Of a stretch of 64,000 nt of DNA, positions 8,746 to 17,775 are shown in pieces. The stretch spans positions 1-64,000 of the forward strand of contig NZ_AUFU01000008.1 in NCBI RefSeq assembly GCF_000426665.1, in the 5' to 3' direction. The notes beneath the pieces are model-generated. The model searched no databases. It saw only the letters and a list, made by a program, of their open reading frames with translations, and had not been told where the DNA came from. Positions within the stretch are counted from its first letter, which is position 1. Each line of letters opens with the position of its first letter. This DNA is from Centipeda artemidis DSM 19719. Lineage in GTDB: Bacteria > Bacillota > Negativicutes > Selenomonadales > Selenomonadaceae. The position numbers and the translations under genes were made by a program.

Positions 8746-11700
8746 CTAAGCGGTCGCACTCTCTTCGTAATCCTTCAGCCGGATCGAGAGAACCTTCGAC
8801 ACGCCCGCATCCTCGACCGTGACGCCGTACATACTGTCCGCCGCCCGCATTGTGCCTTTCCGATGTGTCACGATGATGAACTGTGTATTGTGTGCAAATT
8901 CTTGTAAGAAATCTCCGAATCGAGAAACATTCGCCTCATCAAGCGGCGCATCAATTTCATCCAAAATAGAGAACGGTGACGGGCGGTACTTCAGGAAGGA
9001 GAAGAGGAGCGCAATCACGGTGAGAGCACGTTCGCCCCCGGAGAGAGCCGAGAGATTCTGCCGTTTTTTATGCGGTAGTGTGACGAGAATCTCCACACCA
9101 CTCGAGAGTATATCGCTTTGATCCGTGAGCCGCAATTCCGCAACGCCGCCGCCAAAGAGCCTCATAAATATCTCGTTGAAATATCCCTGAATTTGCTGAA
9201 ACGCCTCCCGAAATGTCTGCGTCATATCCGTGTCTATCTTTTGGATGATGCGCTCTATATCTTCCTTCGCCTTTTGAAGGTCGTGAATCTGTGCTTCTTC
9301 CTCTTCATAGCGCGCTTTCTTTTCCGCGTATTCCTCGACGGCGTTGGGGTTGACCGCGCCGAGTGCGTTGATGGCGTTCGTCAGCTCATTGAGACGTTCG
9401 TTCAGTACGGATTCGTCAATGGGAGAAATTTGCTGCGCTGCAGTTTCCGCCGTCATGCCAAATTCTGAAATCAAATTTTCGCTGCAATCGGCAAGACGCA
9501 CATTGATGCGATCGAGCTGCTTGTCGTTCTCATGGAGCTTCGCGCGCACCTGCTCCGTGCAGGCGGTCGTACGCTTAATCGCGTCGTCCAGCAGACGCAT
9601 ATCTGCCTCGTATCGCAGACGCCGATCCTTGAGGATCTGCGCATTGTCTCTATGGGCGCGCAGCTTCCCCTCTTCTTCCGAGATGGCGGATTCCAATGCA
9701 GCGTTCCGTTGTTCTCCGGCGGATAATTCTTCGCTGAGCTTCGCAATTTGCTCCGTAAAACCGTCCAACATCTCGGTCGCCTCACGGCATTCGAGAGTAC
9801 GCGTTTTCACATGGTCGGTTCCCGTCCGAATCTCCGCGTCCAGTGCGGCAGATTCTACCTCGAGCGCATGGAGCCCCTGCGCGCAGGATTGCTCCTCGGA
9901 TGAGAGCGCCGTCATTTTCTGCGCAATCTCTTCCGTCTCTTTGGAAAAACGCCGTGCATGATCGCCGCACTGCGCGAGATGACGCTCGAGTAGCTCTTTT
10001 TTGCGCGCGGCTCTCGCACTGCTTTCCTGCGCCACACGTTCTTTGCGTTCTAAATCCTCTACCGCAGCCGTTTGATCCGCGAGACGCGTGCGGTATATAT
10101 CGCGTTGACTGCGCGCCGCAAGGAGGTCGCGGTTAAGCTCTGCCTCTTCGGCGGACGCGGCGTCCCGGCGTGTGCAGTCGTCATGCAGAAGCCTGTTTCG
10201 TTCCTCCAAATCGGATTGTAATGCAATATGCCGTTTTTTTTGCGTGCGCAGCGTCTCTGCCAATGTCTCCGCCTCATGGCGGCGGTTCAGTAAGAAGGAC
10301 TGACGGTGTCGCTGCCCGCCGCCCGAGATCGCGCCGCCCGGGTTCAGCAGCTCCCCCGTCAGTGTCACCATGCGGATTCGATACCCGTGTTCCTTTGCCG
10401 CAGCAAGCGCATCGTCCAGCGTCTCCATCACAAGCGTCCGGGAGAGCAAATGATCCACGGCTCTTTGAAACCGCTCCTCCGCCGAGACCAGCGTATTCGC
10501 CCAACCGACGGCACCCCGGACGCGGCAGAGATCAACGTCATACGGACGTTGAACGACGATGGAGGAAAGCGGAAGAAAGGTCACGCGTCCCCCGTTCCAC
10601 CGCTTGAGGCAGCCGATCGCCGCCTTCGCCGTCTGCGCATCATCCGTGATAATGTTGCGCACACTGCCGCCAAGTGCAATTTCAATCGCGGTCAGATAAC
10701 GCTCCGGGATGCTGATCAGATCGGCAACGGTGCCAAAAACACCGCTGCGCCAGCCCTCCTTTGCCTGCAGCACCATTTGTACGTCTTTGCCAAATCCCTC
10801 ATAGCTTTCCTGTAGTTTTCGAACAAAGTCATAGCGTTGCTGCGCACGTTGAATTTCCTCTGCAGTGCGGCGCATCTCTTCCTCGATGCCCTGCGCTTTC
10901 GCCCGGTGTTCTTCCACTGCATGAGAAAGGCGTACGCGATCGTCGGCGCATTTATCTCGCTGTTGCTCGAGGTCTTGCAGTGCGGCTTCCATACGGCTCA
11001 ATTCGCTTTGCGCCTCTATAATCCGGCATTTCTTTTGTGACAGCTCTTCGCTGCGCCGCAAACGCCCCTCATCTCCGCGTTCAGAGTGATCGGCGGCAAC
11101 GGCAAGCGACTCGCGCAGCCTTACCATGACGCGCTCCACGGCGCGTAGCGATCGGCTGCCGCGTGCCGATTGTTCCTCATACAGCGCACGATGCGTGCGG
11201 ATGTTCTTTAGTTGTTCCTGCGCCTCTGTGTGCGCCTTCTCCTTTTCCTCCCGTGCGGCAATCTTACCGGAGAGCATATTTTGAATTTGCACAATTTCCT
11301 GCTCGGTCGCTTCAATCTTTGCCCGGCTCGACTCGCGCAGCCGCTCCAAATCCTCTTTGCGCCGCACACATTGATCCTGCCGCCCTAGGAGCATAGCGGA
11401 TTCCTTCTTGAGCGCGTCAAGCGCATTCTGCAGCTCTGTATCACTTTTTTCTATCTCTGCGAGATCGCTGTCGATTTGCTCCATCTCAAGCTCTATATTG
11501 CGTTTTTTCCCCTCCGTCTGCGCGCGTTCTCCAATAAGAGACGCCTCTTCATCACGGTCATTATGCAGGAGGCGCATGAGATTTTCCTGCGCGCCGACGA
11601 GCTGTTCATGCGTCTGCACGAGCGACGTCAGGCGATATTGACGCCGCTCCGCCTCGAGCTCACGATACGCGCTTGTCTTTTCCGCTTGTGCCGCCAGCGG

Positions 11701-12309
11701 CTCTAGCTCGGCGCGTTGCGCATACATGATGTCGCTCAAGCGAATGAGATCGGCGTCGTTTTCGCGCAGCTTGCGCAGCGCCTCCTGTTTCCTCGTGCGA
11801 TACTTCGTAATGCCTGCCGTTTCTTCGAAAAAGACGCGGCGTTCCTCTGGGCGGCTGTCGAGAATATCGTTCAGACGGTTCTGCCCGATGATGCTCATGC
11901 CGTCATGTCCGATACCGGTATCGGCAAAGAGACGGTAAATATCCTTGATACGGCAGCGCGCGTCGTTGAGATATACCTCGCTTTCCCCGCTGCGATAAAG
12001 ACGGCGTTTGACGACAACTTCCTCATAATCAATGGGGAGTGTCTTATCCCGATTGTCAAAGACGAGCACGACTTCCGCGACACTGAGTGCACGCCGCGCG
12101 GTGGAACCTGCAAAGATAATATCTTCGGAGCGAAGCCCGCGCAGCATTCGGATATTCTGTTCGCCAAGAACCCAACGAACGGCATCCGTAATATTGCTTT
12201 TGCCGCTGCCGTTTGGCCCTACAACCGCCGTAATGCCGCGGTCAAATTCCACGACGATGCGGTCGGCAAAGGACTTGAATCCGTACGCTTCCAAGCGTTT
12301 TAACTGCAC
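8746..12309 (-). CDS. smc: Chromosome segregation protein SMC
   Basis: An 1187-residue SMC protein. The N-terminal head has Walker A VVGPNGSGKSNITDAVRWVLGEQ (P-loop GPNGSGKS at residues about 32-39); two long coiled coils flank a hinge around residues 515-680 (GVFGTVADLI through ELLNPGGAISGGG); the C-terminal head has signature LSGGERALT and Walker B FSILDEIDAPLDEANV. Together with ScpA and ScpB, encoded downstream in the same operon, it loads on DNA and organises sister chromosomes. Translation starts at GTG 12309, eight bases after AGAGGAGGGG. The upstream promoter is listed separately. It begins the minus-strand operon running to mutS2. Confidence 0.97.
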   Translation of the reverse strand: MQLKRLEAYGFKSFADRIVVEFDRGITAVVGPNGSGKSNITDAVRWVLGEQNIRMLRGLRSEDIIFAGSTARRALSVAEVVLVFDNRDKTLPIDYEEVVVKRRLYRSGESEVYLNDARCRIKDIYRLFADTGIGHDGMSIIGQNRLNDILDSRPEERRVFFEETAGITKYRTRKQEALRKLRENDADLIRLSDIMYAQRAELEPLAAQAEKTSAYRELEAERRQYRLTSLVQTHEQLVGAQENLMRLLHNDRDEEASLIGERAQTEGKKRNIELEMEQIDSDLAEIEKSDTELQNALDALKKESAMLLGRQDQCVRRKEDLERLRESSRAKIEATEQEIVQIQNMLSGKIAAREEKEKAHTEAQEQLKNIRTHRALYEEQSARGSRSLRAVERVMVRLRESLAVAADHSERGDEGRLRRSEELSQKKCRIIEAQSELSRMEAALQDLEQQRDKCADDRVRLSHAVEEHRAKAQGIEEEMRRTAEEIQRAQQRYDFVRKLQESYEGFGKDVQMVLQAKEGWRSGVFGTVADLISIPERYLTAIEIALGGSVRNIITDDAQTAKAAIGCLKRWNGGRVTFLPLSSIVVQRPYDVDLCRVRGAVGWANTLVSAEERFQRAVDHLLSRTLVMETLDDALAAAKEHGYRIRMVTLTGELLNPGGAISGGGQRHRQSFLLNRRHEAETLAETLRTQKKRHIALQSDLEERNRLLHDDCTRRDAASAEEAELNRDLLAARSQRDIYRTRLADQTAAVEDLERKERVAQESSARAARKKELLERHLAQCGDHARRFSKETEEIAQKMTALSSEEQSCAQGLHALEVESAALDAEIRTGTDHVKTRTLECREATEMLDGFTEQIAKLSEELSAGEQRNAALESAISEEEGKLRAHRDNAQILKDRRLRYEADMRLLDDAIKRTTACTEQVRAKLHENDKQLDRINVRLADCSENLISEFGMTAETAAQQISPIDESVLNERLNELTNAINALGAVNPNAVEEYAEKKARYEEEEAQIHDLQKAKEDIERIIQKIDTDMTQTFREAFQQIQGYFNEIFMRLFGGGVAELRLTDQSDILSSGVEILVTLPHKKRQNLSALSGGERALTVIALLFSFLKYRPSPFSILDEIDAPLDEANVSRFGDFLQEFAHNTQFIIVTHRKGTMRAADSMYGVTVEDAGVSKVLSIRLKDYEESATA

Positions 12310-12341
12310 GCTGCGCCCCTCCTCTACAAATAAGTGCCCCC

Positions 12342-12350
12342 ATTATAGCA
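12342..12350 (-). promoter_or_regulatory. Extended -10 promoter for smc operon
   Basis: The minus strand reads TGCTATAAT here, a full TGn extended -10 element, about 30 bases upstream of the smc GTG. I see no matching -35 hexamer at the normal distance, which is usual for TGn promoters. It is the only promoter-like site ahead of the eight-gene operon. Confidence 0.65.
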
Positions 12351-12397
12351 GAACGTGAGGGAAATTACAAAAAGCAGTATCTCGGAATGATAAACTA

Positions 12398-12406
12398 TGC
12401 TATAAT
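12398..12406 (+). promoter_or_regulatory. Extended -10 promoter for fba
   Basis: The plus strand reads TGCTATAAT, the same extended -10 as the divergent smc promoter about 50 bases away. The fba start codon lies 44 bases downstream. No good -35 box is seen. Confidence 0.65.
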
Positions 12407-12449
12407 GCAAGTGTCGATTCTGTGTTTTAACTTTTTAGGGGGTAATTAC

Positions 12450-13445
12450 ATGCCACTCGTTGGAACAAAAGAAATGTTTAAGAACGCCTATGACGGCGGC
12501 TATGCCATCGGCGCTTTCAACGTCAACAACATGGAGATCGTTCAGGGCATTACGGACGCCGCGGGCGAACTCGGTTCCCCTCTGATTTTGCAGGTCTCCG
12601 CAGGGGCACGCAAGTACGCACGTCATGAGTATCTTGTTCATCTTGTGCGCGCCGCTCTCGAGATCAACGACATCCCCATCGCACTCCACCTCGATCACGG
12701 CGCGGACTTTGACATCTGCAAGTCCTGCATCGACGGCGGTTTTACCTCCGTGATGATTGACGGCTCCCATCTCCCCTATGATGAAAATGTTGCGCTTGCA
12801 AAGCGCGTTGCCGAGTATGCTCATGCGCACGGCGTTGTCGTTGAAGCGGAGCTCGGTCAGCTTGCAGGCATCGAGGACGATGTAAATGTCTCCGCAGAAG
12901 ATGCGTCCTATACAAAACCGGAAGAAGTACAGGATTTCGTAGAAAAGACCGGCGTCGACTCTCTCGCCATAGCGATCGGCACATCGCACGGCGCATTCAA
13001 ATTCACGCCGGATCAGTGCACGCGCAACGCCGACGGCGTGCTCGTCCCGCCGCCGCTGCGCTTTGACATCTTGGAAGAAATCGAAAAACGCATCCCAGGC
13101 TTCCCCATCGTGCTCCACGGTGCTTCCTCCGTCATTCCAAAATATGTGAAAATCATCAACGAGAACGGCGGGCATATGCCGGATGCGGTAGGAATCCCCG
13201 AGGATCAGCTCCGCCGCGCAGCAAAATCCTCCGTCTGCAAGATCAACATTGACTCAGATCTGCGTCTTGCCATGACGGCGGGCATTCGCGAACATTTCAA
13301 GAAAGAGCCGTCTCACTTCGACCCGCGTCAATACCTTACGGACGGTCGCAGCTACATCAAAGAACTTGTCGAGCACAAGATTAAGGAAGTTCTCGGATCG
13401 GACGGCAAAGCCGCCGAGATTCAAGCGCTACTCGACAAAAAATAA
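12450..13445 (+). CDS. fba: Class II fructose-1,6-bisphosphate aldolase
   Basis: A 331-residue zinc-dependent aldolase, which splits fructose-1,6-bisphosphate into dihydroxyacetone phosphate and glyceraldehyde-3-phosphate. The N-terminus MPLVGTKEMFKNAYDGGYAI and motif GAFNVNNMEIVQG are typical. The catalytic/zinc region HLDHGAD (residues about 84-90), the glycine loop AIGTSHGAFKF and LHGASS are all present. An in-frame ATG lies 63 bases upstream, but ATG 12450 follows TTAGGGGG at a good distance and gives the family N-terminus. It is a single-gene unit with its own promoter and a strong terminator at 13501. Confidence 0.97.
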   Translation: MPLVGTKEMFKNAYDGGYAIGAFNVNNMEIVQGITDAAGELGSPLILQVSAGARKYARHEYLVHLVRAALEINDIPIALHLDHGADFDICKSCIDGGFTSVMIDGSHLPYDENVALAKRVAEYAHAHGVVVEAELGQLAGIEDDVNVSAEDASYTKPEEVQDFVEKTGVDSLAIAIGTSHGAFKFTPDQCTRNADGVLVPPPLRFDILEEIEKRIPGFPIVLHGASSVIPKYVKIINENGGHMPDAVGIPEDQLRRAAKSSVCKINIDSDLRLAMTAGIREHFKKEPSHFDPRQYLTDGRSYIKELVEHKIKEVLGSDGKAAEIQALLDKK

Positions 13446-13500
13446 ATATCTCTGTTCCTTTCCTCCGGTCGGATAGAAGGACTTCATCAAAATCATCAAA

Positions 13501-13539
13501 AAAGGCTGCTGCATTCATGAGTAATGCGGCAGCCTTTTT
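13501..13539. terminator. Bidirectional terminator between fba and the ABC importer operon
   Basis: A hairpin with arms AAGGCTGCTGCATT and AATGCGGCAGCCTT (one mismatch) around a 7-base loop, followed by T5 on the plus strand and preceded by AAA on the other. It lies between two convergent genes and can end both transcripts. Confidence 0.85.
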
Positions 13540-13589
13540 ATTAAAGAAGACGACCCGAGTAAATACTTCAGTCATCCTCTGAAAAGCTT

Positions 13590-14630
13590 TTACTGAACGC
13601 TCGTAAAGATATCCTTGAACTTGTCGAGCCAAGCCTTCTTATTTTTTTCGACCGTTGCTTCATCGTCGTTGATGATGTTGATCTGTTCCTTCGGGATGAG
13701 ACCAACGGGCGGATCCACATCGTCGCGAACAGAACGGCGATGGAGCTGTGAGGCAATGATGCTCTGCGCTTCTTTGCTCGTGATGAAGTCGATGAACTTC
13801 TTTGCATTCTCCATATGCTTTGCATTTTTGATGATGTAGATGCCATCCGGCTTGGAGATAACGCCTTCCTCCATGTAGACGAGCTTTACGGGTGCACCGT
13901 CGGCAACGTATTTTGCGCCGCCCTCTTCAAACGTGCAGCCGACCGCATACTCGCCGTCCGCAACGCCTTTATAGACGGCGGAGGAGCCGGAGAGGAGCTT
14001 GCCGTCAAGATTGCGGCAGAACTTCTCGACATAATCCCAGCCCTTGTCAGGATCGCCTTTGCCCATCGCATAGAGCATGTTGACGAGGTGCTCGTAGGAC
14101 GAGGAGGACTTGGAGGGATCGCTCATCGCGATCTTGCCCTTGAGCGCAGGATTGAGGAGATCCTCATAGCCGTTGACCTTGATGTCGCCGATGAGGTTCG
14201 TGTTGACCATGATGACGCTCGGTATGTCGGTGAAGCGCGTCATTGAGCCCTCGACGTTCTTGAACGCCTGCTGCACATGGTCTTCGTTCGCGGACGTGTA
14301 GTTCTCGAATAGTCCCGCCTTCGGCTTCATCGTGTTGAGTGAACCGCCCCAGAAGATGTCCCCGAGTGGATTCGCTTTCTCCGACTCAACGCGCTTGAGC
14401 AGCTCGCCGGTTCCTGCTGCGATGACTTCAACGTGGATGCCGCTCTGTTTCTCGAACTCCTGCACAAGCGGGTTGATAAACGCGAGCGGATGCGGGCAGT
14501 AGACGACGAGCGTTTTATCGCTGTCAGCCGCCGCCTTCTCCTCTTTCTGCGCGCCCCCGCTGCAACCTGCGAGTACGCCGCCGAGGAACACGCCTGCCAC
14601 CAATCCGGTGAACAGTTTCTTGAACTTCAT
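13590..14630 (-). CDS. ABC importer substrate-binding lipoprotein (iron/phosphorylated-solute family)
   Basis: A 346-residue exported binding protein. The N-terminus MKFKKLFTGLVAGVFLGGVLAGCSGG is a lipoprotein signal with lipobox LAGC (cysteine near residue 23). The mature part begins KTLVVYCPHP and resembles type II binding proteins of the family containing FbpA/FutA (ferric iron), AfuA (hexose phosphates) and PhnS (aminoethylphosphonate). I cannot tell these ligands apart from sequence alone. ATG 14630 follows AAAGGAGGT. It is the last gene of the three-gene importer, 64 bases behind the permease. Confidence 0.85.
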   Translation of the reverse strand: MKFKKLFTGLVAGVFLGGVLAGCSGGAQKEEKAAADSDKTLVVYCPHPLAFINPLVQEFEKQSGIHVEVIAAGTGELLKRVESEKANPLGDIFWGGSLNTMKPKAGLFENYTSANEDHVQQAFKNVEGSMTRFTDIPSVIMVNTNLIGDIKVNGYEDLLNPALKGKIAMSDPSKSSSSYEHLVNMLYAMGKGDPDKGWDYVEKFCRNLDGKLLSGSSAVYKGVADGEYAVGCTFEEGGAKYVADGAPVKLVYMEEGVISKPDGIYIIKNAKHMENAKKFIDFITSKEAQSIIASQLHRRSVRDDVDPPVGLIPKEQINIINDDEATVEKNKKAWLDKFKDIFTSVQ

Positions 14631-14694
14631 GGAAATACCTCCTTTATATTTTTCGGAACAATTTGTTCCAAAGAAACGCGAATGTATCAAATCT

Positions 14695-16350
14695 CTAGAG
14701 GGTAACATCCTTGCTGCCGGAGACGCGGAAGAAAATCACCATCGCCGCAATCGTCGTTATTGTGAGGATTGTAGAGAGCGCTGCCGCCGTGCCGTAGCTG
14801 GCGCGGATGACCTCAGTGTAGATGGCGACGGACATGGTTTTAGTCGCGCCAGTAAAGAGGATGACCGAGGAACTCAGCTCGTTGATTGCAGTAATCCATG
14901 AGAGGATCGCGCCGCTCATCACTCCGGGAAGCATCATGACCGCGGTGACCTTAAAGAAGGTCTTGAGCGGTGATGCGCCAAGGCTGATGGATGCCTCTTC
15001 GATGCTCGGACTGATCTGATAGAGGATTGCCGAGCTGGAGCGCAGTGTGTACGGCAGACGCCGAATGACGAGGGAGATGATGATGATGAACGCCGTGCCC
15101 GAGAGCAGGATCGGATCGTCGTTGAATGCGAGAAGGAGCGTGATACCGAGTACCGAGCCGGGGATGATGTATGGGAACATGGTCAGCACATCGATGAACT
15201 CGGTCAGCGCACTGCGGCGTCGTGTGGTCAGATACGCAACGGTCGCGCCGAGGAATACGATCAGTAGAATCGCCGAGGTACTGTAAAGATAGGTATTCGT
15301 AATCGCCGTGCCGAGCGTTTCGAAGATGGTTCGATAGCTGTCCAGCGAATACCCTTCGACAAAGACCGCACCTCTCGTATTGAGGAACGACGTATAGACA
15401 ACGACAAGCTGCGGTATCATCGACAGCGCAACCAAGAGGTAGATGATCGCGTGCATCACGATGTTGCCCGCGCCGGTCATGGGTTCGGACTGCATGGGAC
15501 GCAGAGAGCTCATTGTGAAAGACTTGCGATTGACGACAAATTTTTGCAGGAGGAATATGGTCGATGTGATGATGACCATGATCGCCGCCATTGCCGCCGC
15601 GAAGTTTGCTTGATCACCGACCTCATTGATGAACTCCGAGTATATCATGACGGGCATGACGTTGAATCCTTCGCCGATGAGCATCGGCGTGCCGAAATCC
15701 GCCATGGCGTTCATGAATACCATGAGTGCACCCGCGAGAATCGTCGGTGTGATGAGCGGCACAATAACGGTGAATACTTTCCGAACGCCGCTGCACCCAA
15801 GACTCTCTGCCGCCTCTATGAGCGCGGAGTCGATATTTTTCATCGCGCCCGCCGCATAGAGATAGATGAACGGATAGAGCTTCAGCGTAAGGACGAGCAG
15901 GATACCTGCAAATCCGTAGATAGATGGGAACTCATAGCCAAACGTATTGTAAAGCCACTGTGTCAGCATCCCGCTGCGCCCGCCGATGAGGATCCACGAG
16001 TACGCACCGATGAATGGCGGCGAGAGGAGCGAGATGATGATGCAGATCTCCACAACGTTTTTTCCCTTGATTTTGTATTTCGTCATGAAGTACGCGAGCG
16101 TTGTGCCGATGAGGATGGCGAGTACCGTTACGCAGAGCGTCACGGAAAAGCTGTTGATCATCGACTGGTAATAATATTTGCGTTGAAAGAAATGTACAAA
16201 ATGTTCCAGCGAAAATGCTCCTGTCTCTGCATTCTGGAACGCGGAAACGAAGAGCGAGAAGAGCGGATAGATGAGAAAGAGCGAAAATATAGCGATGGAG
16301 AGGACGGTGACGCCCGTCCAAAAATCGAGCCTTATTTTCTGCTTATTCAT
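14695..16350 (-). CDS. ABC importer permease, duplicated two-domain type
   Basis: A 551-residue membrane protein with two homologous permease halves, about 12 transmembrane segments in all. Each half carries an EAA loop for docking the ATPase: IDSALIEAAESLGCSGVRKVF in the first (near residues 175-195) and SPSIEEASISLGASPLKTFF in the second (near residues 445-465). This fused form is typical of FbpB/AfuB/FutB-type iron or sugar-phosphate importers. The chosen start ATG 16350 overlaps the ATPase gene by 8 bases; an ATG 12 bases upstream is also possible. Confidence 0.88.
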   Translation of the reverse strand: MNKQKIRLDFWTGVTVLSIAIFSLFLIYPLFSLFVSAFQNAETGAFSLEHFVHFFQRKYYYQSMINSFSVTLCVTVLAILIGTTLAYFMTKYKIKGKNVVEICIIISLLSPPFIGAYSWILIGGRSGMLTQWLYNTFGYEFPSIYGFAGILLVLTLKLYPFIYLYAAGAMKNIDSALIEAAESLGCSGVRKVFTVIVPLITPTILAGALMVFMNAMADFGTPMLIGEGFNVMPVMIYSEFINEVGDQANFAAAMAAIMVIITSTIFLLQKFVVNRKSFTMSSLRPMQSEPMTGAGNIVMHAIIYLLVALSMIPQLVVVYTSFLNTRGAVFVEGYSLDSYRTIFETLGTAITNTYLYSTSAILLIVFLGATVAYLTTRRRSALTEFIDVLTMFPYIIPGSVLGITLLLAFNDDPILLSGTAFIIIISLVIRRLPYTLRSSSAILYQISPSIEEASISLGASPLKTFFKVTAVMMLPGVMSGAILSWITAINELSSSVILFTGATKTMSVAIYTEVIRASYGTAAALSTILTITTIAAMVIFFRVSGSKDVTL

Positions 16351-17449
16351 AGCGAACCACATCCTTCAGGAGGTTGCGGCTGCCGTCCGCTGTGAACACA
16401 TTTACCTTGGCTGCGTTCGGGCGCAGACGAATCGTCTCTCCGACCTCGAGGATGCGCTCCGCATGTCCTACATCCTGCGAGAACTCGATTGACGGCTGTC
16501 CCATGCAGATCATGTCCTCGGGGAACTCCAGCCAGTAATTGACATATTTGCCAAGGAACACCTTGCCCGTGATGCGGCATTCCATGCCGTCCTCCTGCAG
16601 GGAGAACTCCTCCGGACGCACGGAGAGAACGACCTCCTGCCCGTCCGATGCGCCTTCGATGCCGTCTACTTGGAACGTGTAGCCGTCCGAGAGGACGATG
16701 TTCCTGCCGCCCTCGATGCGCGCACGGAACAGGTTCGAATGTCCAATGAACGTTGAGACAAAGGCATTATATGGGCGCGCGTAGAGCGTCTCCGGATCCG
16801 CTGTCTGCTGGATGACGCCCTTGTCCATGACCGCGATGCGATCCGAGATCGAGAGCGCTTCCTCCTGATCATGTGTCACATAGATCGTTGTGATGCCGAC
16901 TTTCTGCTGTACCTCGCGAATCGCGGAGCGCATCTCCACACGCAGCTTCGCGTCGAGGTTCGAGAGCGGTTCGTCCATGAGCAGCACGCTCGGATGAATG
17001 ACGATGGCGCGCGCAAGCGCAACGCGCTGCTGCTGACCACCGGAAAGCCGCTCGGGCAGGCGATCCTGATACTCTGTGATCTTCACCGCGTCAAGGATGT
17101 CGTCGACGAGACGTTTCATCTCATCTTTCGCCGTCTTGCGGAGTTTCAGACCGTATTCCACATTCTCACGCACCGTGAGATGCGGAAAGATCGCATAACT
17201 CTGGAATACCATGCCGATGTTGCGTTTATGCGCGGGCAAATCGTTGATCGTCTCCCCATTGAATTGGATCACGCCGCCCTCGATGGAGTTGAACCCCGCG
17301 ATCATCCGCAGGAGCGTCGTCTTGCCGCAGCCCGACGGTCCCAAAAGTGTGAAAAACTCACCGTTTTTTATCTCCTGCGAGAGCCCCGGAATAATCGTAA
17401 CATCTCCGTAACGCTTCACCACATCTTTGATCTGTATCGCTACACTCAC
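16343..17449 (-). CDS. ABC importer ATP-binding protein (FbpC/PotA-like)
   Basis: A 368-residue ATPase with Walker A LLGPSGCGKTTLLRMI, Q-loop MVFQSYAIFPHLTV, signature LSGGQQQRVALARA, Walker B VLLMDEPLSNLDAKLR and the switch histidine in YVTHDQEEA. The C-terminal third (from about residue 240) is a regulatory TOBE region (NIVLSDGYTFQV, VVLSVRPEEFSL). It powers the permease encoded next. I chose GTG 17449, eight bases after AAGGTGG; another GTG lies at 17461. It begins the importer operon, downstream of an unusual palindromic promoter. Confidence 0.92.
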   Translation of the reverse strand: MSVAIQIKDVVKRYGDVTIIPGLSQEIKNGEFFTLLGPSGCGKTTLLRMIAGFNSIEGGVIQFNGETINDLPAHKRNIGMVFQSYAIFPHLTVRENVEYGLKLRKTAKDEMKRLVDDILDAVKITEYQDRLPERLSGGQQQRVALARAIVIHPSVLLMDEPLSNLDAKLRVEMRSAIREVQQKVGITTIYVTHDQEEALSISDRIAVMDKGVIQQTADPETLYARPYNAFVSTFIGHSNLFRARIEGGRNIVLSDGYTFQVDGIEGASDGQEVVLSVRPEEFSLQEDGMECRITGKVFLGKYVNYWLEFPEDMICMGQPSIEFSQDVGHAERILEVGETIRLRPNAAKVNVFTADGSRNLLKDVVRYE

Positions 17450-17565
17450 TCTGTATCCCACCTTCTATCAAGTTGTCCCGTACATCGTCAAGAATTTTCC
17501 GTGAATCACGACAAATATCGCCATAAAAGAATCCATCGTCTTTTATGAAGTTTCCGACTTCTTAT

Positions 17566-17611
17566 ATTTTACAGAATTAAATATAGCGATACAATCCTTA
17601 ATTCTGTAAAA
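17566..17611 (-). promoter_or_regulatory. Promoter of ABC importer embedded in a perfect inverted repeat
   Basis: On the minus strand TTGTAT (17589-17594) and TAAAAT (17566-17571) are spaced by 17 bases, a good sigma-70 promoter. A perfect 14-bp inverted repeat, TTTTACAGAATTAA at 17567-17580 and its complement at 17598-17611, brackets the -35 box: one arm covers the spacer and -10, the other lies just upstream of -35. This geometry suggests an operator for a dimeric repressor or activator. The rest of the 326-base gap 17450-17775 is AT-rich and holds no gene I can support. Confidence 0.6.
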
Positions 17612-17775
17612 ATATCTGAATTTCTGAACTAAGGTATTATTTTAAAATAAAATTAAAAACTGTATTGAATAATTTTTATCAGTTTTTCCCATCCTTCCTC
17701 CTGATAAAATTCATGCTAGATAATTTGACTTTTGTTATTATTAATAAAAATATTCTATTATGCCTCATATACTTT

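Noticed and set aside
17522-17545. An 8-bp inverted repeat in the importer leader (ATAAAAGA and TCTTTTAT)
   Set aside because: Short and AT-only; expected by chance in such DNA and without a U-run.
17653-17715. Short minus-strand peptide ending EEGWEKLIKIIQYSF, and a GGAGG followed by a 16-codon frame
   Set aside because: It looks like a possible protein end, but there is a stop just upstream and no recognisable family; may be a decayed gene fragment, not enough to call.
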